Below are positions 10,016 through 18,482 of a DNA stretch of 64,000 bases, in pieces; positions within the stretch are counted from its first letter, which is position 1, and each line of letters opens with the position of its first letter. The position numbers were made by a program, and so were the translations under genes. The stretch comes from Desulfurococcales archaeon (lineage in GTDB: Archaea > Thermoproteota > Thermoprotei_A > Sulfolobales > NBVN01). The stretch is from contig JAGDWD010000011.1 of NCBI GenBank assembly GCA_023255955.1, positions 26,968 through 90,967 of the forward strand, in the 5' to 3' direction. The notes below the pieces were generated by a model. That model was not told the origin of the DNA and made no database searches. It saw only the letters and a list, made by a program, of their open reading frames with translations.

Positions 10016-10627
10016 ATGACGATAGTAGTTGAGACTTGTGGTGTGGAATGTGTAACAACCGTAGAAGAATTAGTTTCTTTAAGTATGTCTTGGTTTCATG
10101 GGTACTACGCTAGATCTTGCCTAGAGGCTGGTATATGTAAAGCCGTTATAGTCAAGGTAGGTGAAGAAAGTGTTGGTTCCGGGTTATACTATAAGGTCAC
10201 AATCGAACCTCAACCCCTAGGCGTCATATACTACGTAGTTGTGAAGGATGTTTTTAGGGGGTTAGGCTACGGTAAAGTTATAGTTTCTTCTATTGAAGAA
10301 TTATTGAGCCAGGATGGTGTTAGATACTTCATAGCGACAACTAGAAAGGCAAATAACCCATCTATCAACATGTTTAGGAGCTTAGGCTACCTAGCTGTAG
10401 AGCTAAGCACATTAGGAGACCTCCTGGAGGTTATCAGATACATTACATGTGGATACGATGATGACGTCCTCTTAATTAAAGGGGAGCTGGTCGAGAATGT
10501 TGAAGACGTTAAACTTGTTATAAGGCAATTAATTAAGTCGAGGCGAAACATGAGTATAGTAAAAAACCTATGGGAGAGGATCTGCCACGAACCCTGGGTA
10601 AACCTACGTAAAAGAACCGCACCATAA
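10016..10627 (+). CDS. GNAT-family N-acetyltransferase
   Basis: A 203-residue protein. The acetyl-CoA-binding motif A is visible as V-V-V-K-D-V-F-R-G-L-G-Y-G-K with the R-G-x-G-x-G core, followed by the motif B pattern N-P-S-I-N-M-F-R-S-L-G-Y. The chosen ATG follows GGAGTAAG; an upstream in-frame start at 9944 would overlap the peptidase gene and has no ribosome-binding site. The acceptor substrate is unknown. It probably shares a transcript with the M28 peptidase, which fits a role in modifying amino acids or peptides, but that is inference. Confidence 0.85.
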   Translation: MTIVVETCGVECVTTVEELVSLSMSWFHGYYARSCLEAGICKAVIVKVGEESVGSGLYYKVTIEPQPLGVIYYVVVKDVFRGLGYGKVIVSSIEELLSQDGVRYFIATTRKANNPSINMFRSLGYLAVELSTLGDLLEVIRYITCGYDDDVLLIKGELVENVEDVKLVIRQLIKSRRNMSIVKNLWERICHEPWVNLRKRTAP

Positions 10628-10757
10628 ACACCTCTAGCTTACATACTTACATACTGAAAGCTTCACTTGAGGATTAGGTTAATTAGGTGAAGGAATTTAT
10701 GAATAGTATTTTATGAAGTACGTACACCCCTACACCCCGTTACACCTTAATGAAGTT

Positions 10758-11083
10758 GGTGGTCGGTGCCGGCTATAACCCGCCTTCTGTACTACGGCGG
10801 CATTAGACTGTGCGGCCTACCCGCACCTCACACGGCTACTCATCGGTGCTGCTCGGCCTTGCTCCCGGAGGGACGGCCGTTTCATCGCATCCACCCCCAT
10901 ACTCCGCGGGTTACTGACCCCCCGTTACCGGGGAGTCCTCACCGCATCATCGACATCTAGGGGTGGCCGTGTCGTTTCTGTGCCGTTGCCGCGGGTCTCC
11001 CCGCGCTCCTTGCGGAGCCTCCGTGCCGTGTGGAGGGCGGTGTTTCCTCAGCTCTCCGTAGCCGCCAGCCGGCTCCGACCACC
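10758..11083 (-). ncRNA. rnpB: RNase P RNA (archaeal type)
   Basis: On the minus strand the conserved blocks appear in order: GAGGAAACACCGCC near the 5' end, ACAGAAACGACACGGCC, GATGAAACGGCC, AGTCTAATG, and AGAAGGCGGGTTATA near the 3' end. The termini GGTGGTCGG and CCGACCACC pair as helix P1. Length (about 326 nt) and very high GC compared with flanking DNA fit a structured catalytic RNA that matures tRNA 5' ends. Open frames read across this stretch are chance readings. Confidence 0.95.
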
Positions 11084-11252
11084 GACGCTGAAGTGTTTCT
11101 GAAGATAATAATGTTTTAGCTGTTCTAAGCTACTAATAAAGCTAACAGCGGACCTCCTTATCTTGAGCTGACCTCCTCCCTGCCCTAAAGGACGAGACTT
11201 TCAGTTGTAATGCTTAACTACCGTAATTAAATTGATTTCATGGGGTGGGTTG

Positions 11253-11846
11253 ATGACTAGAGGTAAGGTATTTCTTAGGAGACATCTAATGCTGAGTAAA
11301 AAGTATGCTGAGCTATTGCTAAACGGTGTGAAGAAGGCAACTATAAGGTTAGGTTATGTAATCCCTAAACATGATGAAGTAATAATACATAGTGGTGGTA
11401 AGCCTATAGCTAAGGCTAAGATAGTTGGTGTTGAGTATAAGAAGGTGAGGGAGTTAACTGATGATGATGCTAAGCTTGACGGCTTCAATAACGTCAGTGA
11501 ACTCCTCAAAGAGTTGAGGAGGGTATATAATGGGCTACGCCAGGATGATGTCGTATCAATAATAAAACTTGAGGTAACTCAAAGATTTGATAAGCTTAGG
11601 AGTGATGATATGTATTACGGGATAGCTCCATCCGATATAGCTAGGATAGGGCTGAGATATATAAGAGACAGATTAAACGAAGAGGATCTCAAAATACTTG
11701 AACTCCTGGGGAGAGGGTACTCCATTAGAGAGGTTGCGAACATGTTGTATGGCTCACCACTAAAGAGATTGAAGGTGCGGAGAGCTCTCAGGAAAGCTCT
11801 CAGGGAGTTAATTAAGGAGGGAATCATAAAACCACAAAATGATTAA
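11253..11846 (+). CDS. ASCH-domain protein with C-terminal helix-turn-helix
   Basis: A 197-residue protein in two parts. Residues 1-100 form an ASCH domain (PUA-like RNA-binding fold): S-K-K-Y-A-E-L-L-L-N-G-V-K-K-A-T-I-R, then a strand K-A-K-I-V-G-V-E-Y and the helix after D-D-D-A-K-L-D-G-F. Residues 130-197 form a helical segment with S-I-R-E-V-A-N-M-L-Y-G, resembling a winged helix-turn-helix. The ATG at 11253 follows GGGGTGGGTTG; an in-frame start 21 bases upstream has no such site. The combination suggests a nucleic-acid-binding regulator, perhaps of translation-related RNA, but the function is unknown. Confidence 0.8.
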   Translation: MTRGKVFLRRHLMLSKKYAELLLNGVKKATIRLGYVIPKHDEVIIHSGGKPIAKAKIVGVEYKKVRELTDDDAKLDGFNNVSELLKELRRVYNGLRQDDVVSIIKLEVTQRFDKLRSDDMYYGIAPSDIARIGLRYIRDRLNEEDLKILELLGRGYSIREVANMLYGSPLKRLKVRRALRKALRELIKEGIIKPQND

Positions 11847-12312
11847 ACATATAGAGTCCACAGAAACCCGAGGAACATGTTAGACCTGGATTTCACTTAC
11901 TTCCCACTATTGAAGATAAGCTTCCAACTGTGAAGGAATACAATTAATCTCTCAGCTTGACTAGTTAATGGAATCCCTTCTTTGCGAGTCGAGCCCACTA
12001 CATTCCCACTTAAACTCATGACAGCGGAGACCCCTCCTTTTCCATTCTAGATTCTTGCAGACATTATGTTTCCGTAAGATCATATTTAAGTTGATGACCA
12101 GTAACGTACTTTATACAAACTAGTTTATAATACTTTCTAAAGCATTATATTAAGAGTAATATCCCATATTGCAGTCTCAATCAATTACTTAAATCACATA
12201 TAAGTTAACAGAAAGATGCTGTCATTATTCAGAGGAAAAATAAGGGTGTCCTACAGATGTGTGAGCTCTGACCCCTTCTTTGCGTGTGGAGTGGGAATAG
12301 TATCCCACTAGT
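11847..12312. other. Intergenic region with a 19-base direct repeat
   Basis: No gene is supported in these 466 bases, which are AT-rich. The 19-mer beginning CCCTTCTTTGCG occurs at 11975-11993 and again at 12273-12291 with two mismatches, in the same orientation. The spacing is far too long for a CRISPR array and there are only two copies. The repeat may mark a degenerate insertion. Confidence 0.5.
12291..12308 (-). terminator. Hairpin after the MazG-like gene
   Basis: GTGGGA-ATAGTA-TCCCAC is a perfect six-base-pair inverted repeat immediately beyond the stop of the minus-strand MazG-like gene. Position suggests a transcript-end structure; there is no clear U-run. Confidence 0.4.
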
Positions 12313-12567
12313 TTAAACATCACCATATTTCTTTCTAAAAGCTTTTTCAGCATCTATACCTAGTAGGTTAGCTAGTGATAATGTCCATGCTATAACATCG
12401 GCTATCTCTTCTTCAATGTTTTCTGTGTCGTTATTGAGTATGGCGTTAGCAAGTTCACCTACTTCTTCGACTAGCCAGGTAAACGTTGCGTAAACACCTC
12501 TCTCTGAGTCTCTCTTAAAGAACATCTGATGCATCAGTTTCTGAGCTTCTTTTATTGTCAGCATCAC
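12313..12567 (-). CDS. MazG-like nucleotide pyrophosphohydrolase
   Basis: An 84-residue single-domain MazG-like protein. The metal-binding signature is clear: W-L-V-E-E-V-G-E-L-A-N-A-I and, one helix later, E-E-E-I-A-D-V-I-A-W-T, the E-x-x-E...E-x-x-D arrangement that holds magnesium. These enzymes hydrolyse nucleoside triphosphates to monophosphates and often clean aberrant or excess nucleotides. Archaeal short forms of about 90-100 residues act as tetramers. Monocistronic, divergent from the Sec61-beta gene. Confidence 0.9.
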   Translation of the reverse strand: MMLTIKEAQKLMHQMFFKRDSERGVYATFTWLVEEVGELANAILNNDTENIEEEIADVIAWTLSLANLLGIDAEKAFRKKYGDV

Positions 12568-12637
12568 GTTCCCGAGTGTTAGCTGTGGGAGTATGTATTT
12601 ATATTTAAGTAAAGCTGAGATGTGTTGGTGTTAGACG

Positions 12638-12808
12638 CTGTCTAGTAGGAGTAGGAAAAGAAAAGAAGCTCCGATATCTCCTGCTGCAGGGCTTGTGCGG
12701 TTCTTTGAGGAAGCAGAGTCAGTACTTGAAATAACTCCTAAGCAGTTGGTGATAGTATCCATCATATTCATAATGTCTATCGCGTTGCTGAATCTACTAG
12801 CTAGATAG
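12638..12808 (+). CDS. Sec61-beta subunit of protein translocase, apparent CTG start
   Basis: A 56-residue tail-anchored protein: basic N terminus (S-S-R-S-R-K-R-K), P-I-S-P-A-A-G-L-V-R-F-F-E-E-A-E, P-K-Q-L-V-I-V-S-I-I-F and one C-terminal transmembrane helix, which is the archaeal Sec61-beta pattern. It associates with SecY/SecE in the membrane. An in-frame TAG lies two codons before CTG 12638 and no ATG, GTG or TTG occurs until a GTG inside the conserved region. GGTG lies seven bases before the CTG. The 3' end overlaps porB tail-to-tail by 12 bases. Confidence 0.88.
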   Translation: MSSRSRKRKEAPISPAAGLVRFFEEAESVLEITPKQLVIVSIIFIMSIALLNLLAR

Positions 12809-13687
12809 TTTCAATATCGTTGACCAGTACTCATCCACCTCCTTCTCTATTTCCCTAACTAGTTCCTCAGATATCTCTCTGAAACGTCCCTGCCTCTTTA
12901 GATACTCAACTATAGGCTTCCTCCTACTCTTATCAATGTATGGTCTACTAGGTGGGGATATAGTGATCTTGCCTTTCTCAGCCTCCAGTAGAACCCACAT
13001 CCCCGTCTCAATAGCTAACCTAGCCATCTCAACAGTTTCTGACGGGTCGAACCTCCATCCAACTGGACACGGGGCATGTAGATGTATGTATTTGAACCCC
13101 CTCATAGAGGCTGCTTTACGTAATTTCTCTATGAAGTCTAGTGGATATGCTACACTAGCTGTAGCAACATATGGAATACCGTGGGACATCATTATTAACG
13201 GCATATTCTTCTTAGACTCAGTCTTCCCCCTCCACGTAGTTGTGGTCCAAGCTCCTTTAGGTGTTAGGGATGATCTCTGTATTCCCGTATTCATGTAGGC
13301 CTCGTTATCTACACATACATGGATTATGTTACCATTCCTCTCCGCTGCCCCGGAGAGAGTTGCGAAACCTATGTCAGCCGTAGCACCATCCCCAGCCCAG
13401 ACAACTACAACCCCGTCCTCACCCAGCAACTCCTTCGCTACAGCAACCCCCTCAGCAACAGCATCGGAGGACGCGAAGGCCACGTTTATTATCGGGAACG
13501 AGAGTCCTGAGCCGGGATGCAGACCTTGAATTATAGATGTACAGCCAGCAGGTATAACTAATATGGCCCTCCTACCCAAGGCCATACCAACATATCTCAA
13601 ACCCATAGTCTCTGGACAGCCCGGGCAGGCAGCATTACCTGGTAGGACATACTTCTCTCTAGGTAGATCCCTTATAGTCAACGGCAT
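12797..13687 (-). CDS. porB: 2-oxoacid (pyruvate):ferredoxin oxidoreductase, beta subunit
   Basis: The thiamine-diphosphate subunit, about 296 residues. N-terminal C-P-G-C-P-E-T-M cluster ligand pair, the TPP motif G-D-G-A-T-A-D-I-G-F followed by V-D-N-E-A-Y-M-N-T-G, and a further C-P-V-G-W cysteine. The enzyme decarboxylates pyruvate with CoA to acetyl-CoA and reduces ferredoxin. Last of four genes ordered gamma, delta, alpha, beta. The ATG at 13687 follows GGTGATGGTG and overlaps the end of porA; a longer in-frame start at 13732 would reach into porA. Specificity for pyruvate over other 2-oxoacids is assumed from subunit layout. Confidence 0.92.
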   Translation of the reverse strand: MPLTIRDLPREKYVLPGNAACPGCPETMGLRYVGMALGRRAILVIPAGCTSIIQGLHPGSGLSFPIINVAFASSDAVAEGVAVAKELLGEDGVVVVWAGDGATADIGFATLSGAAERNGNIIHVCVDNEAYMNTGIQRSSLTPKGAWTTTTWRGKTESKKNMPLIMMSHGIPYVATASVAYPLDFIEKLRKAASMRGFKYIHLHAPCPVGWRFDPSETVEMARLAIETGMWVLLEAEKGKITISPPSRPYIDKSRRKPIVEYLKRQGRFREISEELVREIEKEVDEYWSTILKLSS

Positions 13688-13692
13688 CACCA

Positions 13693-14871
13693 TCACCTTA
13701 ACGGGTAAAACTCTAGATGGTTCTCCACCCAACCCACCTCCGATACCTCATTCACGAACCTCTCACCTATCTTAACGAAATCCTCGTAATTCACGTCGAA
13801 GCCTGCTAACCCAGCTACCACATTCTTAATCGGGATAGTGACGTTCTTTCCTTGGAAGTATGCTGCTAGGTCTAGGAAGATAGGTCCCGCAGACCCAGCG
13901 GAGATAGATCTGTCTAGAACTACCACACCCTTCTTTCCTCTAGCTATCTCCAGTATCCTAGCTCCTGGGAACGGTCTTATGTACCTAACCTTAAGAACCC
14001 CGAACCTGTAGCCCATGTCCCGAAGTTTATCTATAGCTAGCCTCATATCACCGACCCACGCACCTGCCCCAATAAACAGGAAGTCAGCGTCCTCACATCT
14101 ATAACACTCAACTAACCCCCCATAATACCTACCGGTGAGCTTCCCCCACTCGCGGTCAACTTCATCGATGACCTGGGTAGACCTCCCCAAAGCTTCGTGA
14201 ACATCCCAACGCATCTTAGCATTTAGTAGTAGGTCCGACGGGATGTTACCCATGATTAGCGGGTCCCCGAACCTTATGGTGTAGGGTTGTCTCCTCTCAG
14301 GTAAGAACGAGTCGACCACCTCCTGCTCCGGCACCTCCACAGGTTCGACGGTGTGACTAAGAATGAACGCGTCGAGCCCCACCATCCCAGGTAGGAAGAC
14401 CCTGGGGTCCTCAGTTATTCTGAAGAGCTTTATGGTCTCATCTAATACCTCCTGATTGGTCTCCGCCATAACTATCAACCACCCAGTATCTCTCTGACCC
14501 ATTATGTCGTGATGATCCGTCCATATATTCCACGGAGGACCTATAGTCCTCGTGACTACAGCCATAACTAGGGGTACCCTGGCCTGGGCCGTCCACCAAA
14601 CCATCTCATGCATATATAGAAGACCGTGTGATGATGTAGCTGTGAACGCTCTCACCCCTGCTGTCGCAGCTCCGTAGACAGCTGAGAGGGCTGAGTGCTC
14701 AGACTCTACTCTTATCATCTTAATATCAGCATCCCCCGAATCAACCATCTCAGAGAGTTTCTCGACTATGGTTGTTTGAGGAGTTATCGGGTATGCTGAG
14801 ACTACCTTCACCCTGGAGAGCTTAACTGCGTAAGCTACGCAGTGGTTACCTGTTAAGGTAAGCTTTACCAT
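13693..14871 (-). CDS. porA: 2-oxoacid (pyruvate):ferredoxin oxidoreductase, alpha subunit
   Basis: About 392 residues. Begins L-T-G-N-H-C-V-A-Y-A with the Y-P-I-T-P-Q-T motif, followed by E-S-E-H-S-A-L-S-A-V-Y-G-A-A and A-T-S-S-H-G-L-L-Y-M, all typical of the alpha chain that shapes the TPP pocket. The R-T-I-G-P-P-W-N-I-W segment and the C-terminal transketolase-like domain are intact. The ATG at 14871 follows GGTGTGATT, itself overlapping the stop of the ferredoxin-type subunit. Translationally coupled on both sides. Confidence 0.93.
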   Translation of the reverse strand: MVKLTLTGNHCVAYAVKLSRVKVVSAYPITPQTTIVEKLSEMVDSGDADIKMIRVESEHSALSAVYGAATAGVRAFTATSSHGLLYMHEMVWWTAQARVPLVMAVVTRTIGPPWNIWTDHHDIMGQRDTGWLIVMAETNQEVLDETIKLFRITEDPRVFLPGMVGLDAFILSHTVEPVEVPEQEVVDSFLPERRQPYTIRFGDPLIMGNIPSDLLLNAKMRWDVHEALGRSTQVIDEVDREWGKLTGRYYGGLVECYRCEDADFLFIGAGAWVGDMRLAIDKLRDMGYRFGVLKVRYIRPFPGARILEIARGKKGVVVLDRSISAGSAGPIFLDLAAYFQGKNVTIPIKNVVAGLAGFDVNYEDFVKIGERFVNEVSEVGWVENHLEFYPLR

Positions 14872-14873
14872 AA

Positions 14874-15152
14874 TCACACCTCACTAACCATCCTGATAGC
14901 TTTAGTTGGACAGACTGAGGCACATACACCACAACCCTTACAGTATACGTAGTCTACTCTCACCTTGAACCTACCACCCACATCTTCAACATCGATAACG
15001 CTATCCGGGCAGTAGAGCCAGCAGATTCCACACCCAATACATTTTCCTTGATCTATCTCAGGTTTTCTAAATCTCCAGCTACCTGTAGCTCCCTGAACCC
15101 CGATCTTAGGTCTAGAGAGAGGTAGGAGGGGGTTACCCACCTCCAATCTCAC
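14874..15152 (-). CDS. porD: Pyruvate:ferredoxin oxidoreductase, delta (2[4Fe-4S]) subunit
   Basis: A 92-residue ferredoxin-like subunit with two cluster motifs: C-I-G-C-G-I-C-W-L-Y-C-P and C-K-G-C-G-V-C-A-S-V-C-P, each providing four cysteines. It passes electrons from the TPP site to soluble ferredoxin. The N-terminal 35 residues (G-A-T-G-S-W-R) match the delta-chain extension. The GTG start at 15152 overlaps the end of the gamma gene by 20 bases; a TTG two codons later is an alternative. Confidence 0.93.
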   Translation of the reverse strand: MRLEVGNPLLPLSRPKIGVQGATGSWRFRKPEIDQGKCIGCGICWLYCPDSVIDVEDVGGRFKVRVDYVYCKGCGVCASVCPTKAIRMVSEV

Positions 15153-15708
15153 TCACCTCATGGTATGCTCTCTCCGCTGCTGTAACATTAAGCTCTGCCA
15201 TACGTCCTGACAGCATATTTCTAATGGACTCCAAGACGCTGTCGAGCCTTATACCTAAAACCCGGGACAGTGCGCCGACCATTGCTATGTTAACTAGGGG
15301 CCATCCTGCGAGGACCAGCCCCAGGTCTAGGGCAATCCTAGTAGCGTTTACTGTGTACAGCTTCACCTCCCTAGAGATGTTAGGTCTCGTAGGAGAGTTT
15401 ATCACTACAATACCACGATCTTTTAAGCCATCAAACACATTAACGTAGCTCATTATCGATGGATCTAGAACAACTACCACGTCAGGATTTCGAACCATAG
15501 ACCTAGTCATAACCCTACCACGACTCAACCTAGCGAAAGCAGCGACAGGCGCACCACGTCTTTCAGCTCCAAAGAAAGGGAAAGCCGTCCCCCAGAAGCC
15601 GTCCCTGACTGCGGAGTCTACAGTAATGTGTGCGGCGGTGACGGCTCCCTGCCCTCCCCTACCATGGAATCTTAACTCAATCAAACTACGCTCAGCAATT
15701 AAACCCAC
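15133..15708 (-). CDS. porG: Pyruvate:ferredoxin oxidoreductase, gamma subunit
   Basis: A 191-residue protein with the gamma-chain signature E-L-R-F-H-G-R-G-G-Q-G-A-V-T-A-A and F-P-F-F-G-A-E-R-R-G-A-P-V-A-A-F-A-R. This chain contributes to CoA binding. First gene of the por operon. GTG 15708 gives eight extra residues before the conserved core, and TTG 15684 would start exactly at the core; neither has a decisive ribosome-binding site. The upstream 125 bases are AT-rich and presumably hold the operon promoter. Confidence 0.92.
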   Translation of the reverse strand: MGLIAERSLIELRFHGRGGQGAVTAAHITVDSAVRDGFWGTAFPFFGAERRGAPVAAFARLSRGRVMTRSMVRNPDVVVVLDPSIMSYVNVFDGLKDRGIVVINSPTRPNISREVKLYTVNATRIALDLGLVLAGWPLVNIAMVGALSRVLGIRLDSVLESIRNMLSGRMAELNVTAAERAYHEVSEIGGG

Positions 15709-15833
15709 TTACTACCCACGCAAAGCTTGGACTGAGTATTTAAAATTGTTATTATTTCTAACTAATTTTACTTATACAGTTAATATAATGTTAGTTACCT
15801 ATAAGTAACCCACGTCGATAGCTACCTCCAACT

Positions 15834-17165
15834 CTAAAGACCATAAAAATCTGATACGTGCCTCGGTTCCCTAAATACGCAGTCAACCCCAGCTATAGGT
15901 AGCTGCTCCGGAATACTTAAGTGCTTTGCTGACCCGCAGCTAGGTAGGTAAACGCCTGGAGACAGCTCCCGCGGTAGGATCCGGGTCTCCGGGGTTAGAT
16001 TCGAGGATCTGAAACCACATGAAGGGCATTTATATCCCTTCCCCTTACCAGCAGACTTCATTCTCTTACCACACTTAGGGCACTTAGGGTTCATCCTTAA
16101 GTAGCTGGTTGCTAGATCCAATATCTCAATATACTCGACGTGAAGGACCGGTTCCAGGCTACTCCAAGCTTTCACCACACCACAAAATCTAACTACATCA
16201 CCTCGCCTCAGTAAACTAGCATACCGAGTTAGCCCAGTCTCTTTAAATACTACTACTCTAAGCCTCCCATAACCATCATCAACTGAGAGCAGGACATCCC
16301 CACCAACCATCACTGAGACTTCCTCAACCCTCCCAGCGACACAACCAGTTCTAAAAGGCTTGAGCTCTACGGACGCTCTCGGAATCATGTGGTCTCCTGT
16401 TGCTTGATTCGTTTTAAAAATAATCCAACCCTCTATAGGCTCCTTAAAACGTAGGTAGCTTAATGTACCCACAAGCTTCTCGGGGTCGAGGCCGCGTATG
16501 CCTAGTAGTATGGGGTCAGGTCCTTTAGGGACAGATACATCCCTCTCATTCTCATGATCATAACTACAGAAAGTAGTGTACTCGGGTATTAGGTCGAGGG
16601 ATCTTAACCTCTCAACATCCACGGATCTCTCAGTCTTCCCGGCATTGAGAGGGTGTCTATACACTAACAACTCATACGTACATCTCGTACCACGCCATCC
16701 TATTGCCGCTAAAGCTCCCACACATCCTCTACTCAACCCTAACGGTAGCATCACACCCTTGACACGGTCTATGACGGCCTTCACATAATCTAAGTGGACG
16801 AAGTCCGTCAACGCCTTAAGGTATATATCGTAGAGTATGTTATCGGGATCCCCGAAAACTATCGCTACACCGACCTTAGAAACATCACCCAAAGCTCTGG
16901 AGACATAGCTCGTAACTTCATCCGTAACCTCCTCGATTAGGAGGTCCGGGGCTACATTCTCACTGACCTCCAGCTTTAACGCTACTGCACCGTTACCCCG
17001 TGTCTTACCTGGTACGGCCGGGTTTAGTCTAATAAGTAGTGGATAATCCAGGAGCCTATCTATAAAGCCCTTCACATATAACCTCTTAAATATCCTGTAC
17101 AACGCGTGTGTTGTGCAGCCACCGTAGAGGGAGTCCGCACTATCTATACCTATAGCAACCTTCAA
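15834..17165 (-). CDS. tiaS: tRNA-Ile2 2-agmatinylcytidine synthetase TiaS
   Basis: About 443 residues. TiaS attaches agmatine to cytidine 34 of tRNA-Ile(CAU) so that it reads AUA. Seen: the ATP/kinase-like N terminus G-I-D-S-A-D-S-L-Y-G-G-C-T-T-H, the R-L-N-P-A-V-P-G-K-T-R-G-N-G block, S-R-G-C-V-G-A-L-A-A-I-G-W-R-G, an OB-like domain, and a C-terminal zinc ribbon C-P-K-C-G and C-P-S-C-G. The usual G-I-D-D-T-D-S is G-I-D-S-A-D-S here, an unusual substitution. TTG 17165 starts right at the conserved core; an upstream in-frame start would overlap the preceding gene. Confidence 0.9.
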   Translation of the reverse strand: MKVAIGIDSADSLYGGCTTHALYRIFKRLYVKGFIDRLLDYPLLIRLNPAVPGKTRGNGAVALKLEVSENVAPDLLIEEVTDEVTSYVSRALGDVSKVGVAIVFGDPDNILYDIYLKALTDFVHLDYVKAVIDRVKGVMLPLGLSRGCVGALAAIGWRGTRCTYELLVYRHPLNAGKTERSVDVERLRSLDLIPEYTTFCSYDHENERDVSVPKGPDPILLGIRGLDPEKLVGTLSYLRFKEPIEGWIIFKTNQATGDHMIPRASVELKPFRTGCVAGRVEEVSVMVGGDVLLSVDDGYGRLRVVVFKETGLTRYASLLRRGDVVRFCGVVKAWSSLEPVLHVEYIEILDLATSYLRMNPKCPKCGKRMKSAGKGKGYKCPSCGFRSSNLTPETRILPRELSPGVYLPSCGSAKHLSIPEQLPIAGVDCVFREPRHVSDFYGL

Positions 17166-17166
17166 A

Positions 17167-17430
17167 CTATTTCCTTTCGAATGTCTTACCTTCAACAACC
17201 ACCATTGTGAGGGTAGACTTAACCTTAGGTAGCTTCCTAATCTTATTAGTTATCACGTCCTTTAATTCCTCGATAGTTCTTGCTCTAACTTTAACCACTA
17301 TATCGTAGACACCGTACACTACACTCGCTTCAACAACTCCATCTATTGTGGAGAGCTGTTCCAGGACCTCGTCCTCCGCTCCTATATCCGTATTCAGTAA
17401 CACTATAGCTGTAGCCAGACTTTCAGGCAT
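17167..17430 (-). CDS. Stand-alone Lrp/AsnC ligand-binding (RAM) domain protein
   Basis: An 87-residue protein from ATG 17430. The alpha/beta fold reads T-A-I-V-L-L-N-T-D-I-G, V-V-E-A-S-V-V-Y-G-V-Y-D-I-V-V-K-V-R-A and K-V-K-S-T-L-T-M-V-V-V, the effector-binding half of Lrp/AsnC regulators. There is no helix-turn-helix, so it cannot bind DNA alone and probably senses an amino acid or partners with a DNA-binding paralogue. The ATG follows GGTGTGAG. It ends one base before the tiaS start, so the two are coupled. Confidence 0.88.
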   Translation of the reverse strand: MPESLATAIVLLNTDIGAEDEVLEQLSTIDGVVEASVVYGVYDIVVKVRARTIEELKDVITNKIRKLPKVKSTLTMVVVEGKTFERK

Positions 17431-17469
17431 TCTCACACCAAGATATACTCAAGCAATAGACATTTAAAT

Positions 17470-17703
17470 CTATATCTCGGTTGCTGACCGCAAGTCTATT
17501 TCCTTGACGGAATCCCTACCCGCCTCAGCTCTAGCTGGCTCTACCTTTATATATGGTAGCTCATCACTTACATCGTCAGGTACGTAAACTAAGGATATCT
17601 CATAGTACTTCTTCATCTTCTCTATCAATAAACTAAGCCTCCCCAGGTTCTGGTACGACCTAGGGTTGAACCCTATAAACACAACTAACCTGTCCTTATC
17701 CAT
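17470..17703 (-). CDS. Small unknown protein, 77 residues
   Basis: Begins M-D-K-D-R-L-V-V-F-I-G-F-N-P-R-S, followed by a helix and a second strand I-S-L-V-Y-V-P-D-D. This alpha/beta start recalls thioredoxin-like or Rossmann-like small proteins, but no catalytic motif (no CxxC) is seen, so no function is assigned. The ATG at 17703 follows GGTGTGGTG. A TTATAAAA box lies about 35 bases upstream at 17735-17742. Confidence 0.65.
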   Translation of the reverse strand: MDKDRLVVFIGFNPRSYQNLGRLSLLIEKMKKYYEISLVYVPDDVSDELPYIKVEPARAEAGRDSVKEIDLRSATEI

Positions 17704-17937
17704 CACCACACCAGAACAGGTCTCAATACAGAACCCTTATAAAATCTAGAGCAAATGACCTCAACACTTAAAGAATTACGGCTCTACCTGTAGAGTACAT
17801 AAACTTCGGTTCCACACTCACAGAGCGGCTCACCTAGGAACCCGTAAATTAAAACATGGTGAGAGATTGCGAGGTACTACCCTTTAGTAACATGCTTGAG
17901 CTTATTTTTTCTAATAAGCATGTAGCTTGGTGTGAAT

Positions 17938-18309
17938 GTGCAGAGGTTACCTCCTGAAGTAGAGAAAGCTTTGGCGAAGTACCAGGAAGTAGAAACCCAG
18001 CTAGCGTCAGTAATGACTCAGAAAGGGACGGTGATATCCTATATAAGGGAGATGGAGAGAGCCCTAGGAATACTTAAAGAACTTCCAGGAGACGCTACAG
18101 TCTACAGAAGTACTGGCCACGTACTCGTTCGCGTAGCTAGAGATGAAGCCATCAAGGACCTCGAGAATAAGAAGGAGGAGCTTGAGATAAGATTAACAAG
18201 CTTAGAGAAGATGGAGGAGATACTTAAGAAGCAGCTTGAGGAGCTGAGAAACACCCTCAGTAAATACATGAAGCAGGCCCCATCAACTAAAGAAGAGAAA
18301 GAGGAGTAG
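17938..18309 (+). CDS. pfdB: Prefoldin beta subunit
   Basis: A 123-residue coiled-coil protein: a long N-terminal helix (L-A-K-Y-Q-E-V-E-T-Q-L), a beta hairpin with A-T-V-Y-R-S-T-G-H-V-L-V-R-V, and a long C-terminal helix rich in K and E. This is the archaeal prefoldin beta layout; four beta and two alpha chains form a jellyfish-shaped chaperone that holds unfolded proteins. GTG 17938 follows GGTGTGAAT; an in-frame GTG six bases earlier is inside that site. The acidic tail (E-E-K-E-E) is typical. Confidence 0.93.
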   Translation: MQRLPPEVEKALAKYQEVETQLASVMTQKGTVISYIREMERALGILKELPGDATVYRSTGHVLVRVARDEAIKDLENKKEELEIRLTSLEKMEEILKKQLEELRNTLSKYMKQAPSTKEEKEE

Positions 18310-18482
18310 CTATCCAGACACGCATTTCACGATGTTTGAAACTCTCCCAGGAGCTTCACCACCCAACCCCTCGCTACCCTAGAAGATAGAGCTTTTAATC
18401 GCGGGAGTATCAACGCTATATGCTGTAGCTAACACATCCTAACTCACGCTTAAAAACTTCTAGTCGGTAAGTGTTTTATGGA

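Noticed and set aside
10766..10960. Open reading frame inside the RNase P RNA region
   Set aside because: The sequence is accounted for by RNase P RNA on the opposite strand; the frame has no ribosome site and odd, proline/arginine-rich composition.
11975..12291. CRISPR array
   Set aside because: Only two repeat copies about 300 bases apart and no spacers; no cas genes in the window.
17846..17960. A 33-codon frame overlapping the prefoldin start
   Set aside because: Overlaps the pfdB ribosome site and start, and does not resemble any known protein such as Pcc1.
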